Positions 21,068-31,323 of a stretch of DNA of 64,000 nucleotides are shown here, piece by piece. The notes below the pieces were generated by a model, which was given only the letters and a program-made list of their open reading frames with translations, ran no database searches and was not told where the DNA came from. Origin of the DNA: Methylophilus sp. (GTDB taxonomy: Bacteria > Pseudomonadota > Gammaproteobacteria > Burkholderiales > Methylophilaceae); NCBI GenBank assembly GCA_030696695.1, contig JAUYRP010000001.1, positions 1 to 64,000 on the forward strand. Reading direction: 5' to 3'. The stretch's first letter is position 1. Each line of letters begins with the position of its first letter. Both the position numbers and the translations under genes were made by a program.

Positions 21068-21622
21068 CTAGTCGTTCGAAGGTTTACCGATATTGTCCAA
21101 AGGACTTGAACCTAACGCATCAGCGTCTGATTTGGTTGATTCAGATTTCTCAGACTTGTCGTCCGTTGATTCTGAAGCTTTACTGTAGAGGAACTGACTA
21201 ATCATTTTTTCTAACACAACAGCATCCTGTGTTTGCGTAATCTTGTCACCATTCACCAGTGCCGCTTCGTCGCCACCTGCTTCCAAACCAATATATTGTT
21301 CACCTAACAAACCGGCAGTATAGATATTGGCAAATGTGTCTTTAGGAAACGGATAGCGTTTGTCCAAACTCAGACTCACTACCGCTTCATAAGTTGCAGT
21401 ATCAAAAGTGATGTCAGCCACGCGTCCCACGACAACACCAGCACTTTTCACTGGCGCGCGTGGTTTTAAACCGCCAATGTTTTCAAAGTTTGCTGTCACG
21501 GTATAAGTCTCGCCAATATTGTTCGTGGTCAAATTACCAACTTTCATTGCCAAGCCTAGTAGCGCAGCCACGCCCAGTGCGACAAATATACCCACCCACA
21601 AATCAATTGTTGTTCTATCCAT
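21068..21622 (-). CDS. mlaD: MCE-domain protein MlaD
   Basis: This 184-residue protein has one N-terminal transmembrane helix (LWVGIFVALGVAALLGLAM) and one MCE domain (VTANFENIGGLKPRAPVKSA to EQYIGLEAGGDEAAL), which forms the hexameric lipid channel ring of the Mla complex. The C-terminus (about 150-184) is a low-complexity Ser/Asp/Lys tail. Confidence 0.95.
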   Translation of the reverse strand: MDRTTIDLWVGIFVALGVAALLGLAMKVGNLTTNNIGETYTVTANFENIGGLKPRAPVKSAGVVVGRVADITFDTATYEAVVSLSLDKRYPFPKDTFANIYTAGLLGEQYIGLEAGGDEAALVNGDKITQTQDAVVLEKMISQFLYSKASESTDDKSEKSESTKSDADALGSSPLDNIGKPSND

Positions 21623-21638
21623 TGCTGCTCCTACCTAC

Positions 21639-22445
21639 TTATACGTTTAACATAAATGAGGTTAATATAAAATCCAGACCCAATACTGCCAGCGACGAAG
21701 TCACGACAGTTCTTGTGGTTGCGCGACTCACGCCCTCGGCTGTTGGTGGCGCGTCGTAGCCTTCAAATAACGCAATCATAGTACACGCCACACCAAACAC
21801 CACACTCTTGATTACACCATTTAGAATATCGTGGCGCCAATCTACATTGGCTTGCATTTGCGACCAAAATGCGCCCGCATCAACACCAATCACCGGAACG
21901 GCTAACAAATAGCCACCTAAAATACCCACCATTGAGAACAAAATCGCCAAGATTGGCATCGCAATCACACCCGCCCAAAACCTGGGTGCAATCACACGCG
22001 CAATAGGGCTCACGGCCATCATTTCCATCGCGGAGAGTTGTTCTGTTGCCTTCATTAAACCTATTTCAGCAGTGATCGCAGTACCAGCACGTCCGGCAAA
22101 TAATAACGCAGTTACTACTGGGCCCAACTCGCGTACCAATGCTAATGCCACCAACACCCCTATGGCCTCAGATGAGCCATATTTTTGTAGCGTATGGTAA
22201 CCTTGCAAACCCAATACCATGCCCACAAAAAAGGCGGATACGAGAATGATGATTAATGACATCACGCCCGTAAAATATACTTCTCGGATAATGAGATGAA
22301 AGCGTCGAAAGCACTCACCTGAAGACATTAACGTAAGCCAAAACAAGCGAATACCAGCGCCAAAGCGCCAAATACCTTTTATGGACTTATGCCCAATACC
22401 ACGTAACCCACGCACCAAACCAATTAACAAAGCCGATTTGATCAT
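21639..22445 (-). CDS. mlaE: Mla ABC transporter permease MlaE
   Basis: This 268-residue MlaE/YrbE-family permease has five to six membrane segments and the family motifs [20 protein letters not shown] and [15 protein letters not shown]-like (here [20 protein letters not shown]). It overlaps mlaF by 4 bp. Confidence 0.95.
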   Translation of the reverse strand: MIKSALLIGLVRGLRGIGHKSIKGIWRFGAGIRLFWLTLMSSGECFRRFHLIIREVYFTGVMSLIIILVSAFFVGMVLGLQGYHTLQKYGSSEAIGVLVALALVRELGPVVTALLFAGRAGTAITAEIGLMKATEQLSAMEMMAVSPIARVIAPRFWAGVIAMPILAILFSMVGILGGYLLAVPVIGVDAGAFWSQMQANVDWRHDILNGVIKSVVFGVACTMIALFEGYDAPPTAEGVSRATTRTVVTSSLAVLGLDFILTSFMLNV

Positions 22446-23245
22446 GCTTCATACCCTAACATCTCACTTGCGTAATCACCTGCAGCGTAGTGAAATGGCA
22501 CTGGACCGTCTTTTTCGCCAAATACAAACTGATGCACAAAAGGCAAATCAGAATTTCTGAGCTGTTCAGGTGTTCCCTCAGCAGCAACCACACCGTTTGC
22601 GACAAAATAAATGTAATCGGCAAAACGGAAAGTCTCTTCCACATCATGTGTCACGATAATCGAAGTAGCGCCTAACGCATCATTGAGTGTGCGAATTAAA
22701 TCACAGACAACCCCCATAGAAATCGGGTCTAATCCAGCAAAAGGCTCATCATACATAATAATGTTGGGATCTAGTGCGATTGCTCTAGCAATTGCAACGC
22801 GCCGTGCCATGCCGCCTGACAACTCTGCCGGCATTAGCTTGTAAGCCCCTCGCAATCCTACCGCATTCAGTTTTAATAGCACCAAATCACGAATCATACT
22901 TTCTGGTAAATCAGTATGTTCACGCATTGGAAACGCAACATTTTCAAATACGGACAAATCTGTGAATAAGGCGCCATGTTGGAATAGCATGCCCATTTTG
23001 CGCCTAAGCTTGTATATGCCTTGACGGTCTTGTTTGTGCACCACTTGGCCATCCACACGCACTTCACCTTTGCTGGGTTTGATTTGCCCACCAATCAAGC
23101 GCAGCAAGGTGGTTTTACCACTACCACTACCACCCATAATAGCCACAACCTTGCCGCGTGCAAACGCCATATTGATGCCTTGATGCAACATGCGGCCTTT
23201 GTAACCAAAGGAAAGATTATCTATTTCAACAATATTGGAAGTCAT
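22442..23245 (-). CDS. mlaF: Mla ABC transporter ATPase MlaF
   Basis: This 267-residue ATPase shows Walker [19 protein letters not shown], the signature [17 protein letters not shown], Walker [16 protein letters not shown] and the switch His in [11 protein letters not shown]. It powers phospholipid movement across the envelope to keep outer-membrane asymmetry. It is the first gene of the operon mlaFEDCB. Confidence 0.95.
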   Translation of the reverse strand: MTSNIVEIDNLSFGYKGRMLHQGINMAFARGKVVAIMGGSGSGKTTLLRLIGGQIKPSKGEVRVDGQVVHKQDRQGIYKLRRKMGMLFQHGALFTDLSVFENVAFPMREHTDLPESMIRDLVLLKLNAVGLRGAYKLMPAELSGGMARRVAIARAIALDPNIIMYDEPFAGLDPISMGVVCDLIRTLNDALGATSIIVTHDVEETFRFADYIYFVANGVVAAEGTPEQLRNSDLPFVHQFVFGEKDGPVPFHYAAGDYASEMLGYEA

Positions 23246-23317
23246 TTGCGCGTGAATTTGATTTTGGACTATTCTAAATCAAAACCACAGACATACAAAA
23301 ACAAAAATACGTTCGTG

Positions 23318-23344
23318 AAAACAAAAAACCCGCTTTCGCGGGTT
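23318..23344 (-). terminator. Intrinsic terminator after the chromosomal prepilin gene
   Basis: The stem AAACCCGC, loop TTTC, GCGGGTTT is followed on the minus strand by a T-rich tract. It lies 21 bp past the prepilin stop codon. Confidence 0.8.
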
Positions 23345-23365
23345 TAACTGAGGCCTTCATACTGC

Positions 23366-24007
23366 TCATATCGACATACATACTGTGTAGGCATTTCCCG
23401 GGGTTAAGTTGATGGTAGCTGTTGTCGGAGCTGCACCAGCTGTACCTGTAGGGATCGCACGCAAGTTTCCTGTTGACGTTTCTCCATCATCTAGAGCAAT
23501 GTCAATTTGCACTGCATCACGCCCTAAAATACCATCTGAGCAAATTGCAAATGCGCCAGTCATCCCAGTAATGGTTGTAAAGTTTGCGGCTATGCTTTGA
23601 ATACCAATACGCCCACCGTTGGTATTTCTCGGCTGAAAACCTGCATCAGCTAAAACAGTTGGTCCTGGTGCAAAACCTGCCAATCGTACATCTCTCCAGA
23701 ACAAATACGACTCATCAGTATCTGTCGCGGAATTCCAAGCACCCGCTATCTGACCATTTCCATTTCCACTGGTTGCTGCTGCTGCACCCAAGTGTGCTGT
23801 AGCCATTGCATCATCACCTGGAATTGCCCGGAATCTATCTTGGTATCCGTATAAGTAAACTTGTACATTTTGAAACTCACGCGTTAAGTTTTTAACGCGT
23901 GCACTATTAATCAGCTCCTGGCCCCTCAGCACTCCGCCTAGTAGCAAACCTATAATCACCAGCACGATGGCCAGCTCGATTAAGGTAAACCCTGCTTGTT
24001 TTTTCAT
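23366..24007 (-). CDS. Prepilin/pseudopilin with type IV pilin-like leader
   Basis: This 213-residue protein starts MKKQAGFTLIELAIVLVII, a class III prepilin signal cleaved after Gly by prepilin peptidase with the conserved Glu at +5. The hydrophobic helix is followed by a globular domain with RAIPGDD and GNGNGQIAG, features shared with small stand-alone pseudopilins. No pilus assembly genes are adjacent and it is monocistronic. Its role (minor pilin, type II secretion, or separate adhesin) cannot be decided here. Confidence 0.85.
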   Translation of the reverse strand: MKKQAGFTLIELAIVLVIIGLLLGGVLRGQELINSARVKNLTREFQNVQVYLYGYQDRFRAIPGDDAMATAHLGAAAATSGNGNGQIAGAWNSATDTDESYLFWRDVRLAGFAPGPTVLADAGFQPRNTNGGRIGIQSIAANFTTITGMTGAFAICSDGILGRDAVQIDIALDDGETSTGNLRAIPTGTAGAAPTTATINLTPGNAYTVCMSI

Positions 24008-24252
24008 TGTGGTATCCTAATTATTCATTTTTTTAGTTGTAACATTAACAGCTTTATTATTATTGGTTTGTAACTTGCAAAATTTATGCCAATCAAAACA
24101 ACAAATAAAGCATAGAATTAGCTCCTAAATGACAAAAAAATGTCACTTTTGCAGTTTAGCTCTGTTGATATTTCGTCAATTGTGTTGAGTAGATGACACT
24201 GAACTTTAAGAATTGACCATAAGTTACTTTAATTTATAAGACTTTCGCCAAC

Positions 24253-25983
24253 ATGAATTTTCTAAACAAACTCAATATTAGTCAACAGCTTCTTAAAAAC
24301 TCGCATCGCATCATGGCAATGATGCTGCTCTCACTACACGCATTCTTGATCTTCTTTGACCAAGATGAAGTGTATAGACAAATGTTTTACTTTTTGTCTT
24401 TTGGTATCTTCCTGATTTGGCAACCCATTTGGCGCGGCAGTCAAAAGCTCTCCATTATTGCGTCCATTGCTTTAGTCACGGTTGGTTTATTAGGCTATTT
24501 CTATTTTAACTGGTGGCTAACAGCGATTTGGTTAGCCGTGCTATTTGGTTTACTTGGTGGCCGAATTTTCTCTGGGGACTCTAAAAAGAATCGACTCATT
24601 CATATTTTAGCGGCCAGTTATTTACTCGCCATGCTGCTCTTGTGGGTGGTGCCCAAACTGCTCAATGCCTCAAATGAACTGCTTGCGGCCGAGTTTGTGA
24701 TTTTTTACTTTATGCCGTTGTTACCTATTGCCATTTTGTTTATCCACAACACACTAGGCCCAGATGACAATACGCCTGTCGTCGACTTTTTCTACACTTT
24801 AGTATTATTTATGCTGGCTGTGATTATTGTACTCGGCAGCTATGCGATTGGTACTTTACAAAACGTTAACTATATTCAAGTAATGTTTTACACCATTTCA
24901 GCGCTCTCGATCATCTTGTTTGGTTTAAGTTACTTATGGCGACCTAGTACTAAATTTTCTGGTGTGGAATTGCTGATGTCGCGCTATTTGTTGAGTATTG
25001 GCATGCCGTTTGAACAATGGGTGAAGAATATTGCCACACTGGCAGAGCATGAAACCACACCCAACGGCTTTACCCAAGCCGCCATGAACGAGATGATGAA
25101 GTTAGAGTGGGTATCAGGTATTTCATGGCTTGCAGATGAAACACAAGGCAAGCTTGGTCATCACACCGCATACTCTACCGATTTTAACTTCAAAGATTTT
25201 TATATGACTTTGCATACACGCTGGCAAATGTCACCTGCACTATATGTGCACGTAAAACTGCTCACCCAAATTATGGGTGAATTTTACGAAGCCAAACGTC
25301 GTGAGGAGACTTTGCGGCAAAACACCTATATGCAAGCTTTTTATGAAACAGGTTCGCGACTCACTCACGACATTAAAAATATCTTGCAGTCAGTGGGCAC
25401 ATTAGTGACCGCTGCTGAGCAAACGCAAGAGTCTGATACCGATGCGTTATTGAAGTTAATAAAAAAACAATTACCTGTGTTGAATCAGCGTATTGCCTCT
25501 ACTTTAGATAAGCTCAAGGCGCCTAGTGAAGAGAAGAAACGTCAGGAAAAGATATCTGCTTGGTGGAAGAATTTACGTTTGCGTTATACCCAGCCGCAAG
25601 TAGAGTTTGTTGCATCACATCTACCCAAACATGATATTAACGCAGAGGTATTAGATAGCGTACTAGATAATTTACTGGGCAATGCGATTGAGAAGACGAA
25701 ATACGAGCCTAATACGTTAATTAAGGTGGAAATTGTAGAAGGTCAAGCAGAGCGTTATCGCATTGAGGTCACGGACACAGGAAAGGCAATGCCACAACAA
25801 ACAGCCAACGAATTATTTAAAAAGCACATTCAGTCGCAGAACGGTTTAGGTGTTGGCTTATACCATGCGGGTCAAGACGCGAAGCAAGCGGGTTATCGAC
25901 TAAGTTTGAGTCACAATTTGAATGGTGCTGTGCAATTTACGGTCGAACTATCGCCCGAAGCAGAGCCTTCAGGCAACAACTGA
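24253..25983 (+). CDS. Orphan membrane-bound sensor histidine kinase
   Basis: This 576-residue protein has about eight transmembrane segments in residues 18-235, a linker/sensor region, then a kinase core. The phosphoacceptor is His372 in RLTHDIKNILQS, and the ATPase domain shows LDNLLGNAIEK (N box), EVTDTGKAMP (G1-like) and GLGVGLYHA (G2). The layout resembles the many-helix kinases next to PEP-CTERM/exosortase loci (PrsK-like), but shorter, and that is only a resemblance. No response regulator is adjacent. It is divergent from the prepilin gene across a 245-bp AT-rich gap. Confidence 0.85.
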   Translation: MNFLNKLNISQQLLKNSHRIMAMMLLSLHAFLIFFDQDEVYRQMFYFLSFGIFLIWQPIWRGSQKLSIIASIALVTVGLLGYFYFNWWLTAIWLAVLFGLLGGRIFSGDSKKNRLIHILAASYLLAMLLLWVVPKLLNASNELLAAEFVIFYFMPLLPIAILFIHNTLGPDDNTPVVDFFYTLVLFMLAVIIVLGSYAIGTLQNVNYIQVMFYTISALSIILFGLSYLWRPSTKFSGVELLMSRYLLSIGMPFEQWVKNIATLAEHETTPNGFTQAAMNEMMKLEWVSGISWLADETQGKLGHHTAYSTDFNFKDFYMTLHTRWQMSPALYVHVKLLTQIMGEFYEAKRREETLRQNTYMQAFYETGSRLTHDIKNILQSVGTLVTAAEQTQESDTDALLKLIKKQLPVLNQRIASTLDKLKAPSEEKKRQEKISAWWKNLRLRYTQPQVEFVASHLPKHDINAEVLDSVLDNLLGNAIEKTKYEPNTLIKVEIVEGQAERYRIEVTDTGKAMPQQTANELFKKHIQSQNGLGVGLYHAGQDAKQAGYRLSLSHNLNGAVQFTVELSPEAEPSGNN

Positions 25984-25987
25984 TAAT

Positions 25988-27133
25988 TTATAGCTCACCG
26001 TAAGAATGCAAACCGCTTAAGAACATATTCACGCCCAAGAAAGCAAACGTAGTCACGATTAAGCCAACCAGCGCCCACCATGCTAACACTGGGCCTCGCA
26101 AGCCTTTGACCATGCGCAAATGCAACCAAGCGGCGTAGTTTAGCCAAACGATCAACGCCCAAGTTTCTTTAGGATCCCAAGACCAATACCCGCCCCATGC
26201 TTCTGCTGCCCACATTGCACCTAAGATTGTAGCAATGGTGAAAAAGGCAAATCCGACTGCAATGGATTTGTACATCACATCGTCTAGTACATCTAGGCTG
26301 GGCAAACGCGTGGCCAATATGCCTTTTTTGGCCAATAGATACGCTGACGCTACCATAGCGGCTAGTGAAAATGCGCCATAACCAATAAAATTGGCAGGCA
26401 CATGAATCTTCATCCAATAACTTTGCAAGGCTGGCACTAATGGCTGAATGGCATCTGCACCACGATCAAATTTGTACCATAAAATAAAGCCAACCCCTGC
26501 GTTGATAATCAGCAATACAAAGCCACCCAATTGCTTGGTATTAAATTTGTCCTCGTAATGCAGATAGAGCAGTGCTGTAATCAGGCAGAACAGAATAAAC
26601 ACTTCATACAAGTTGCTGATGGGAATATGTCCAACTTCCGGCGCGATTAAATATGACTCATACCAGCGCACCATGAGACCCACAAACCCAAATAAGACGG
26701 CACTCCATGTGAGTGCAGAAGCCACGCGGCCAGCAAAGTCACTGCGCTTAAACATGGCAAACCAGTAGGTTAGCATCGCAAAAATAAATAGCACATTCAT
26801 CCACATGACAGCGGATTGGCTGGAGATTAAATACTTTAGGAAGAATACTTGTCCAGCGCGCGCTTGATCGCCATGATATAAATTGATGGCGAATAAGCTG
26901 AGCACAGCGACCCCTACCACTAACTTGGCCAAACCTTTCCAACGCCAGCCTAAATAGCTAAAGGTGATGGCAGCACCAAACAGAAAGCCTAATTCATAGG
27001 CATCCATGTAATCCGAGTATTGGCTAAATGCAAAAAAAGCACCTGCCATTAGCGCCACTGCGTATAACCAATCTTGCACGCGCAGCGTTTGCCAAATGGA
27101 TTTAGGCTTAAAGTCGTAGGTTTGCGTATTCAT
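25988..27133 (-). CDS. ccsB: System II cytochrome c maturation protein CcsB (CcsA/ResC family)
   Basis: This 381-residue polytopic protein has the haem-handling tryptophan-rich motif EAWGGYWSWDPKETWALIVW and conserved histidines in flanking helices. With ResB it forms the system II haem lyase that attaches haem to apocytochromes c in the periplasm. It lies 17 bp downstream of the resB gene, and the pair precedes cytochrome c4 in this strand's upstream direction. Substrates in this window include cytochromes c1 and c4. Confidence 0.93.
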   Translation of the reverse strand: MNTQTYDFKPKSIWQTLRVQDWLYAVALMAGAFFAFSQYSDYMDAYELGFLFGAAITFSYLGWRWKGLAKLVVGVAVLSLFAINLYHGDQARAGQVFFLKYLISSQSAVMWMNVLFIFAMLTYWFAMFKRSDFAGRVASALTWSAVLFGFVGLMVRWYESYLIAPEVGHIPISNLYEVFILFCLITALLYLHYEDKFNTKQLGGFVLLIINAGVGFILWYKFDRGADAIQPLVPALQSYWMKIHVPANFIGYGAFSLAAMVASAYLLAKKGILATRLPSLDVLDDVMYKSIAVGFAFFTIATILGAMWAAEAWGGYWSWDPKETWALIVWLNYAAWLHLRMVKGLRGPVLAWWALVGLIVTTFAFLGVNMFLSGLHSYGEL

Positions 27134-27150
27134 ATGGGTATCCTTTTGCC

Positions 27151-29112
27151 TTATACAGACAACACTTGTGCCAGTTGTTGCTTGGTGCGTTCAAATTCTT
27201 GATCGAAATCTAAATTTTTGCGATTGGAAGACATCGCAAACAATACTTCTTGCGTATTGGCTTTGAGTAGCAACCAGATACGACGTTCACGGATATAAAA
27301 CATTGCGAAAATACCTAGTACCAATAAAGCAGAACCAAGATACACCCATTTTTGACCTGGTGATTTCGTTAACTGCAAACCACTGGCTTCTTTGTGTTCA
27401 AAGTCTTCTAGCTGGAAATAATAGGGCGTGCCATAGTAAAACAAATCGTTCATGGCATTTAGCGCATCTTGCAGATACGAAACCGATTTGGGATTGAGTG
27501 CCATTTCGGGTTTTTTCTGCTCTGCCAACACCATGTTATACGCCTCAAATGCACTTGCGTTCAACAATTTAAAATAAGTATCGGCCGCTTTTTGGCGCTC
27601 TGCCTCTGGCACTGCTTTTTCAATCACTTGCGACAATTGCGTAAAGCCACCTTCGGCAAAGGTAGCCAGCAAACGCATCACGCTCAACTCAAACTGGGAC
27701 CGTAAATTAGCATCTGTGGTATTAGAGTTTTGACTGAGTCGTTTCGCGATTTCGCGCTGCTTATCTGGGTTTGTCAGCACATTCCGCAACCGCATAAAGC
27801 CTTCGATAGTTAAATCATCATCTGCAGGCACGCGTAAGTAACGGAAATCCTCTTGCACCGTCTCGCGCATTCCAGAGACAAAGTATGCTTTACCATCTAG
27901 CTGTAAAGGCTGCATATAAGAAACGTACTCACGCGCTTGACCAGATTTATCGCGTAGCTTGTACGTGGTGTTTGGACCTACATTACGCGGCTTGCCTTTA
28001 CCATCCGCAGACAAGTTCATGATATTAAATTTACGGAACTCGTTAAACTCCACAGTAAGTGTTTGATCTGGCGGGCCTAACGTGCCCTTTTTAGCAACCA
28101 CACCATCAATCTCACCGTTCAACATCTCTTTAGAGGTTAAATCCCACACTTTAAATTTTAATGTAGAGCCGCCGTCTTGAAAGTCAGACTGATAGATGGC
28201 AATTCCTTTGTAAATAAGCGGATGATTGACACTGATGGTTTTTTCTAGCGGCTTATCCAAATCTGGATCTGTAATGATCAGATCACTTTCGAATGATTTG
28301 GGTTGACCAGTGGCGTAGTGCTCGATGCGAAAATCTTTGAGCGCTACTCTAAATGGCAGTTCTTGCACCAAATATCCGTCACGGACACGCACAAAAGCCA
28401 CATCGTCACTCATCCCCTCTGGCAGCGTCATATTGGCGCGAAATGAGGGGTTATCCATATTCAGGCGACTAATTTCAGGCACTTGGCTTTCTGGGATATC
28501 CAATACCTCTATTTTTTTGTTGCCCAACATTTCTTGTACTTTAAATGGCAAATTACCATCCAAAATACCGCCAAAGCAAATGATAACAATCGCAGCATGG
28601 GTGAAAATATAACCCAAACGCTGATGTGTACCCGCTTTAGCTGCAATCAACACATCACCATTGGCTTGTGGTTTTAATTGATAACGAAAGCTTTGTCCTG
28701 TTAGATAATCGGTTAGTTTTGTTTGCGCTTGCTCAGATGCGCCTTGCGTAGCGTAACTTGCTTGATGACTAAACGCCCGTAATGACTTTTCTGTGGCCTG
28801 CTCTTTAAATGTCTTCCACTCTTTGAGCATGAGTGGTGTATTGCGATAAATACATAAGCTGGTGGATATCACCAGAAACAATAAAATCAACAAGAACCAG
28901 AGCGCATGGTACACATCATATAAACCCAGCATTTCAAACGCTTCAAACCAAAACTGTCCAAATTTAATGATGTAATTTTCGTACGGCTCGTTTTGCTTCA
29001 GCACTGTGCCAATAATGGAGGCTACGCCAAGTACGCTAAGCATGCTTACAGCAAAACGCATCGAACTCAGGAGTTCATAGATGCGACGATGAGTAGATTG
29101 AGATAGTTTCAA
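27151..29112 (-). CDS. resB: System II cytochrome c maturation protein ResB
   Basis: This 653-residue ResB-domain protein has N-terminal membrane helices (about 18-38 and 68-88), a third near 168-186, a large periplasmic region and a last helix near 588-608. Typical ResB text includes SMRFAVSMLSVLGVASIIGT at the N-terminus and NHPLIYKGIAIYQSDFQDGG. It partners CcsB in haem delivery and ligation. Betaproteobacteria commonly use this system instead of Ccm. Confidence 0.93.
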   Translation of the reverse strand: MKLSQSTHRRIYELLSSMRFAVSMLSVLGVASIIGTVLKQNEPYENYIIKFGQFWFEAFEMLGLYDVYHALWFLLILLFLVISTSLCIYRNTPLMLKEWKTFKEQATEKSLRAFSHQASYATQGASEQAQTKLTDYLTGQSFRYQLKPQANGDVLIAAKAGTHQRLGYIFTHAAIVIICFGGILDGNLPFKVQEMLGNKKIEVLDIPESQVPEISRLNMDNPSFRANMTLPEGMSDDVAFVRVRDGYLVQELPFRVALKDFRIEHYATGQPKSFESDLIITDPDLDKPLEKTISVNHPLIYKGIAIYQSDFQDGGSTLKFKVWDLTSKEMLNGEIDGVVAKKGTLGPPDQTLTVEFNEFRKFNIMNLSADGKGKPRNVGPNTTYKLRDKSGQAREYVSYMQPLQLDGKAYFVSGMRETVQEDFRYLRVPADDDLTIEGFMRLRNVLTNPDKQREIAKRLSQNSNTTDANLRSQFELSVMRLLATFAEGGFTQLSQVIEKAVPEAERQKAADTYFKLLNASAFEAYNMVLAEQKKPEMALNPKSVSYLQDALNAMNDLFYYGTPYYFQLEDFEHKEASGLQLTKSPGQKWVYLGSALLVLGIFAMFYIRERRIWLLLKANTQEVLFAMSSNRKNLDFDQEFERTKQQLAQVLSV

Positions 29113-29183
29113 GATAAACGCTTAACGAGTGAAGTGTGATTTGGACTACGGGCTTGGATAAATGTTAGACGTCAAATGCATAA

Positions 29184-29212
29184 AATTTGAGGTGGCAAAG
29201 CCACCCCAAAAT
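29184..29212 (-). terminator. Probable terminator after cytochrome c4
   Basis: The stem GGTGGC, loop AAA, GCCACC is extended by the imperfect pairing of AAATTT and AAAATT at its base. It follows the cytochrome c4 stop by about 10 bp on the minus strand. The T run is short, so confidence is moderate. Confidence 0.5.
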
Positions 29213-29221
29213 TAAATACGA

Positions 29222-29869
29222 TTAACGCATGCCTTGAATATAGTCAGAGACAGCTTGCATTTCTGCATCCGTCATTTTGGCAGCAATCGCCATCATCATC
29301 GGTGCATTGGCGCGTTCACCTGTGCGGAAAGTTTTAAGTTGTTGATAAGTATAATCCGCGTGCTGACTCGCCAAGCGAGGGAATTGCTTAGGCAAACCTG
29401 CGCCATTCGCGCCATGGCATGCAGCACATGCAGGCACATTGGTTTTAGCAATGCCACCGCGGTAAATTTTCTCACCCAATGAACCTTTACCATTTGCTTT
29501 AGCTTTGGCTAAAGCAATCGGCTGTTCAGAAAAGTATTGCGAAAGATTTTGCATGTCTTCAGGCGTCAAGTTAGCCACCATACCTGCCATGACGGCATTG
29601 GCACGCGTACCTTCTTTAAAGTTGTACAACTGTTTCAAAAGATATTCAGGGTGTTGGCCTGATAATTTTGGATTCAGTGTAATCACGCTATTGCCATCTG
29701 GCGCATGGCAAGCCGCACAGACATTTTGCACAATTTGATCGACTGGTTTTTTTTCTGCGGCAACTTCTGAGCTTGCGGCTGATTTTTCAGGCTCTGCGTC
29801 TTCCGCCACCGCCAAATACGCTACAAACACACTACTTAACATCAACGCTAATTTAAATAAATTTTTCAT
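29222..29869 (-). CDS. Dihaem cytochrome c4
   Basis: This 215-residue secreted protein (signal peptide 1-22) has two homologous class I cytochrome c domains, with haem sites CAACHAPDG near residue 51 and CAACHGANG near residue 148. Methionine ligands are suggested by VMAGMVANL and MMMAIAAKM. Cytochrome c4 carries electrons from the bc1 complex to terminal oxidases. It sits next to the ResB/CcsB maturation genes. Confidence 0.93.
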   Translation of the reverse strand: MKNLFKLALMLSSVFVAYLAVAEDAEPEKSAASSEVAAEKKPVDQIVQNVCAACHAPDGNSVITLNPKLSGQHPEYLLKQLYNFKEGTRANAVMAGMVANLTPEDMQNLSQYFSEQPIALAKAKANGKGSLGEKIYRGGIAKTNVPACAACHGANGAGLPKQFPRLASQHADYTYQQLKTFRTGERANAPMMMAIAAKMTDAEMQAVSDYIQGMR

Positions 29870-29984
29870 TACTAACTTTCCCGACCATTCCGAATAGCAT
29901 AACTGTTTAATTAATTGAATATTTTATCAAAAAACCCATGTTCGTGATAGCATTTGCCCCTTAAAACCAATGCTCATCTTGACC

Positions 29985-30623
29985 ATGCCTATTTTTCAAA
30001 ACGCCGCTTTTTTTATTTCTGCACATCATCTGCGCGATTTACCGCCAGCCAGTGGTATCGAAGTAGCGTTTGCTGGCAGATCCAATGCAGGTAAATCAAG
30101 TGCATTAAATACACTTGCAAACCACAATCGTCTAGCTTACGTGAGTAAGCAACCTGGGCGTACACAACTCATCAATTTTTTCACGCTTGGCAATGACAAA
30201 CACTTGGTAGACTTACCTGGTTACGGCTATGCCAAAGTGCCAGAAGCTATGCGTACCCACTGGCAAACCGTGCTGTCACGCTACCTAAGCGAGCGCAGCA
30301 GCCTTGCCGGGCTGGTATTGGTCATGGATAGCCGTCACCCGCTCACACCTCTAGACCGCCAAATGTTAGATTGGTTTTCACCCAGTGGCAAACCTGTGCA
30401 TGTTTTATTGACTAAATCAGACAAATTGTCTCGCAGCGAGGCAGCACTTACACTCAATAGGGTGCGAAAAGAACTCAACGCAACTTGGGGAAACTGCTCC
30501 GTCCAGCTATTTTCAAGCCTAAAAAAACAAGGGGTGCAAGAAGCAGAAAAAGTGATTGCCACCTGGTTGTTCCCTGAAGACTCAGATACGCTTGAAGACC
30601 AAATCCCAGACCCCGTGGCCTAA
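29985..30623 (+). CDS. engB: Ribosome biogenesis GTPase EngB (YihA/YsxC)
   Basis: This TRAFAC-class GTPase has G1 [14 protein letters not shown], the G2 Thr in [13 protein letters not shown]3 [12 protein letters not shown] and G4 TKSDKL. EngB is needed for assembly of the large ribosomal subunit. I start at [10 protein letters not shown] because it matches the family N-terminus; an in-frame ATG 15 bp earlier is also possible. It is divergent from cytochrome c4 and its end overlaps the convergent trmB end by 42 bp. Confidence 0.94.
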   Translation: MPIFQNAAFFISAHHLRDLPPASGIEVAFAGRSNAGKSSALNTLANHNRLAYVSKQPGRTQLINFFTLGNDKHLVDLPGYGYAKVPEAMRTHWQTVLSRYLSERSSLAGLVLVMDSRHPLTPLDRQMLDWFSPSGKPVHVLLTKSDKLSRSEAALTLNRVRKELNATWGNCSVQLFSSLKKQGVQEAEKVIATWLFPEDSDTLEDQIPDPVA

Positions 30624-31310
30624 TTTAATGCCACGATTTTCAAACTTAGTCAGTGGTCGATAACTCGGTTTTTCTGCATACGTTGCCGCCGTATTTTTAA
30701 GCATAGGCTCAGCACTCAACACTTCCAACACCCATTCAGCATATTCCTGCCAATCTGTAGCCACATGCAGGTAAGCACCTACTTTCAATCTAGCACATAG
30801 TAGCTTTATAAATTCCGCCTGAATTAATCTGCGCTTATGGTGACGTTTTTTGTGCCACGGGTCTGGAAAGAAGATATGTACGCCATCTAAACTAGATTCA
30901 GGCAGCATGTGTTGTAGCACCTCAACGGCATCATGCTGGATAATACGAATATTCGAAATCGCTTGCTCTTCAATCTGTTTAAGTAAACTGCCTACGCCCG
31001 GTGTATGCACTTCCACTGCTAAAAAGTCGTGGTCAGGCAAGGTATGTGCAATTTTAGCGGTACTTTCGCCCATACCAAAACCGATTTCTAAGATTTTAGG
31101 TGAGGTATCGCGCTGGAATACGTTTGATAAATCCAACAGATGTGGTGTGTAATCAATCCCAAATTGTGGCCACGCAGTCTCTAATGCACGCTCCTGCCCT
31201 TTAGTTAAGCGCCCTTGTCGTAATACAAAGCTACGTATACGACGATGCTGTGCATTCACCTCTTCTGAGGCTGATTCTCTGGAAAGTTGTTCTGATGGTA
31301 AATGTTTCAT
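30582..31310 (-). CDS. trmB: tRNA (guanine-N7)-methyltransferase
   Basis: TrmB (242 residues) methylates G46 of tRNA. The SAM-binding motif is [14 protein letters not shown] and the family motif is [17 protein letters not shown]. The start [12 protein letters not shown] is preferred over a 16-codon longer reading with a poor N-terminus. It overlaps engB at the 3' end and follows the MidA-like gene by 13 bp. Confidence 0.94.
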   Translation of the reverse strand: MKHLPSEQLSRESASEEVNAQHRRIRSFVLRQGRLTKGQERALETAWPQFGIDYTPHLLDLSNVFQRDTSPKILEIGFGMGESTAKIAHTLPDHDFLAVEVHTPGVGSLLKQIEEQAISNIRIIQHDAVEVLQHMLPESSLDGVHIFFPDPWHKKRHHKRRLIQAEFIKLLCARLKVGAYLHVATDWQEYAEWVLEVLSAEPMLKNTAATYAEKPSYRPLTKFENRGIKLGHGVWDLVFKRI

Positions 31311-31323
31311 GGCGAGCATTATA

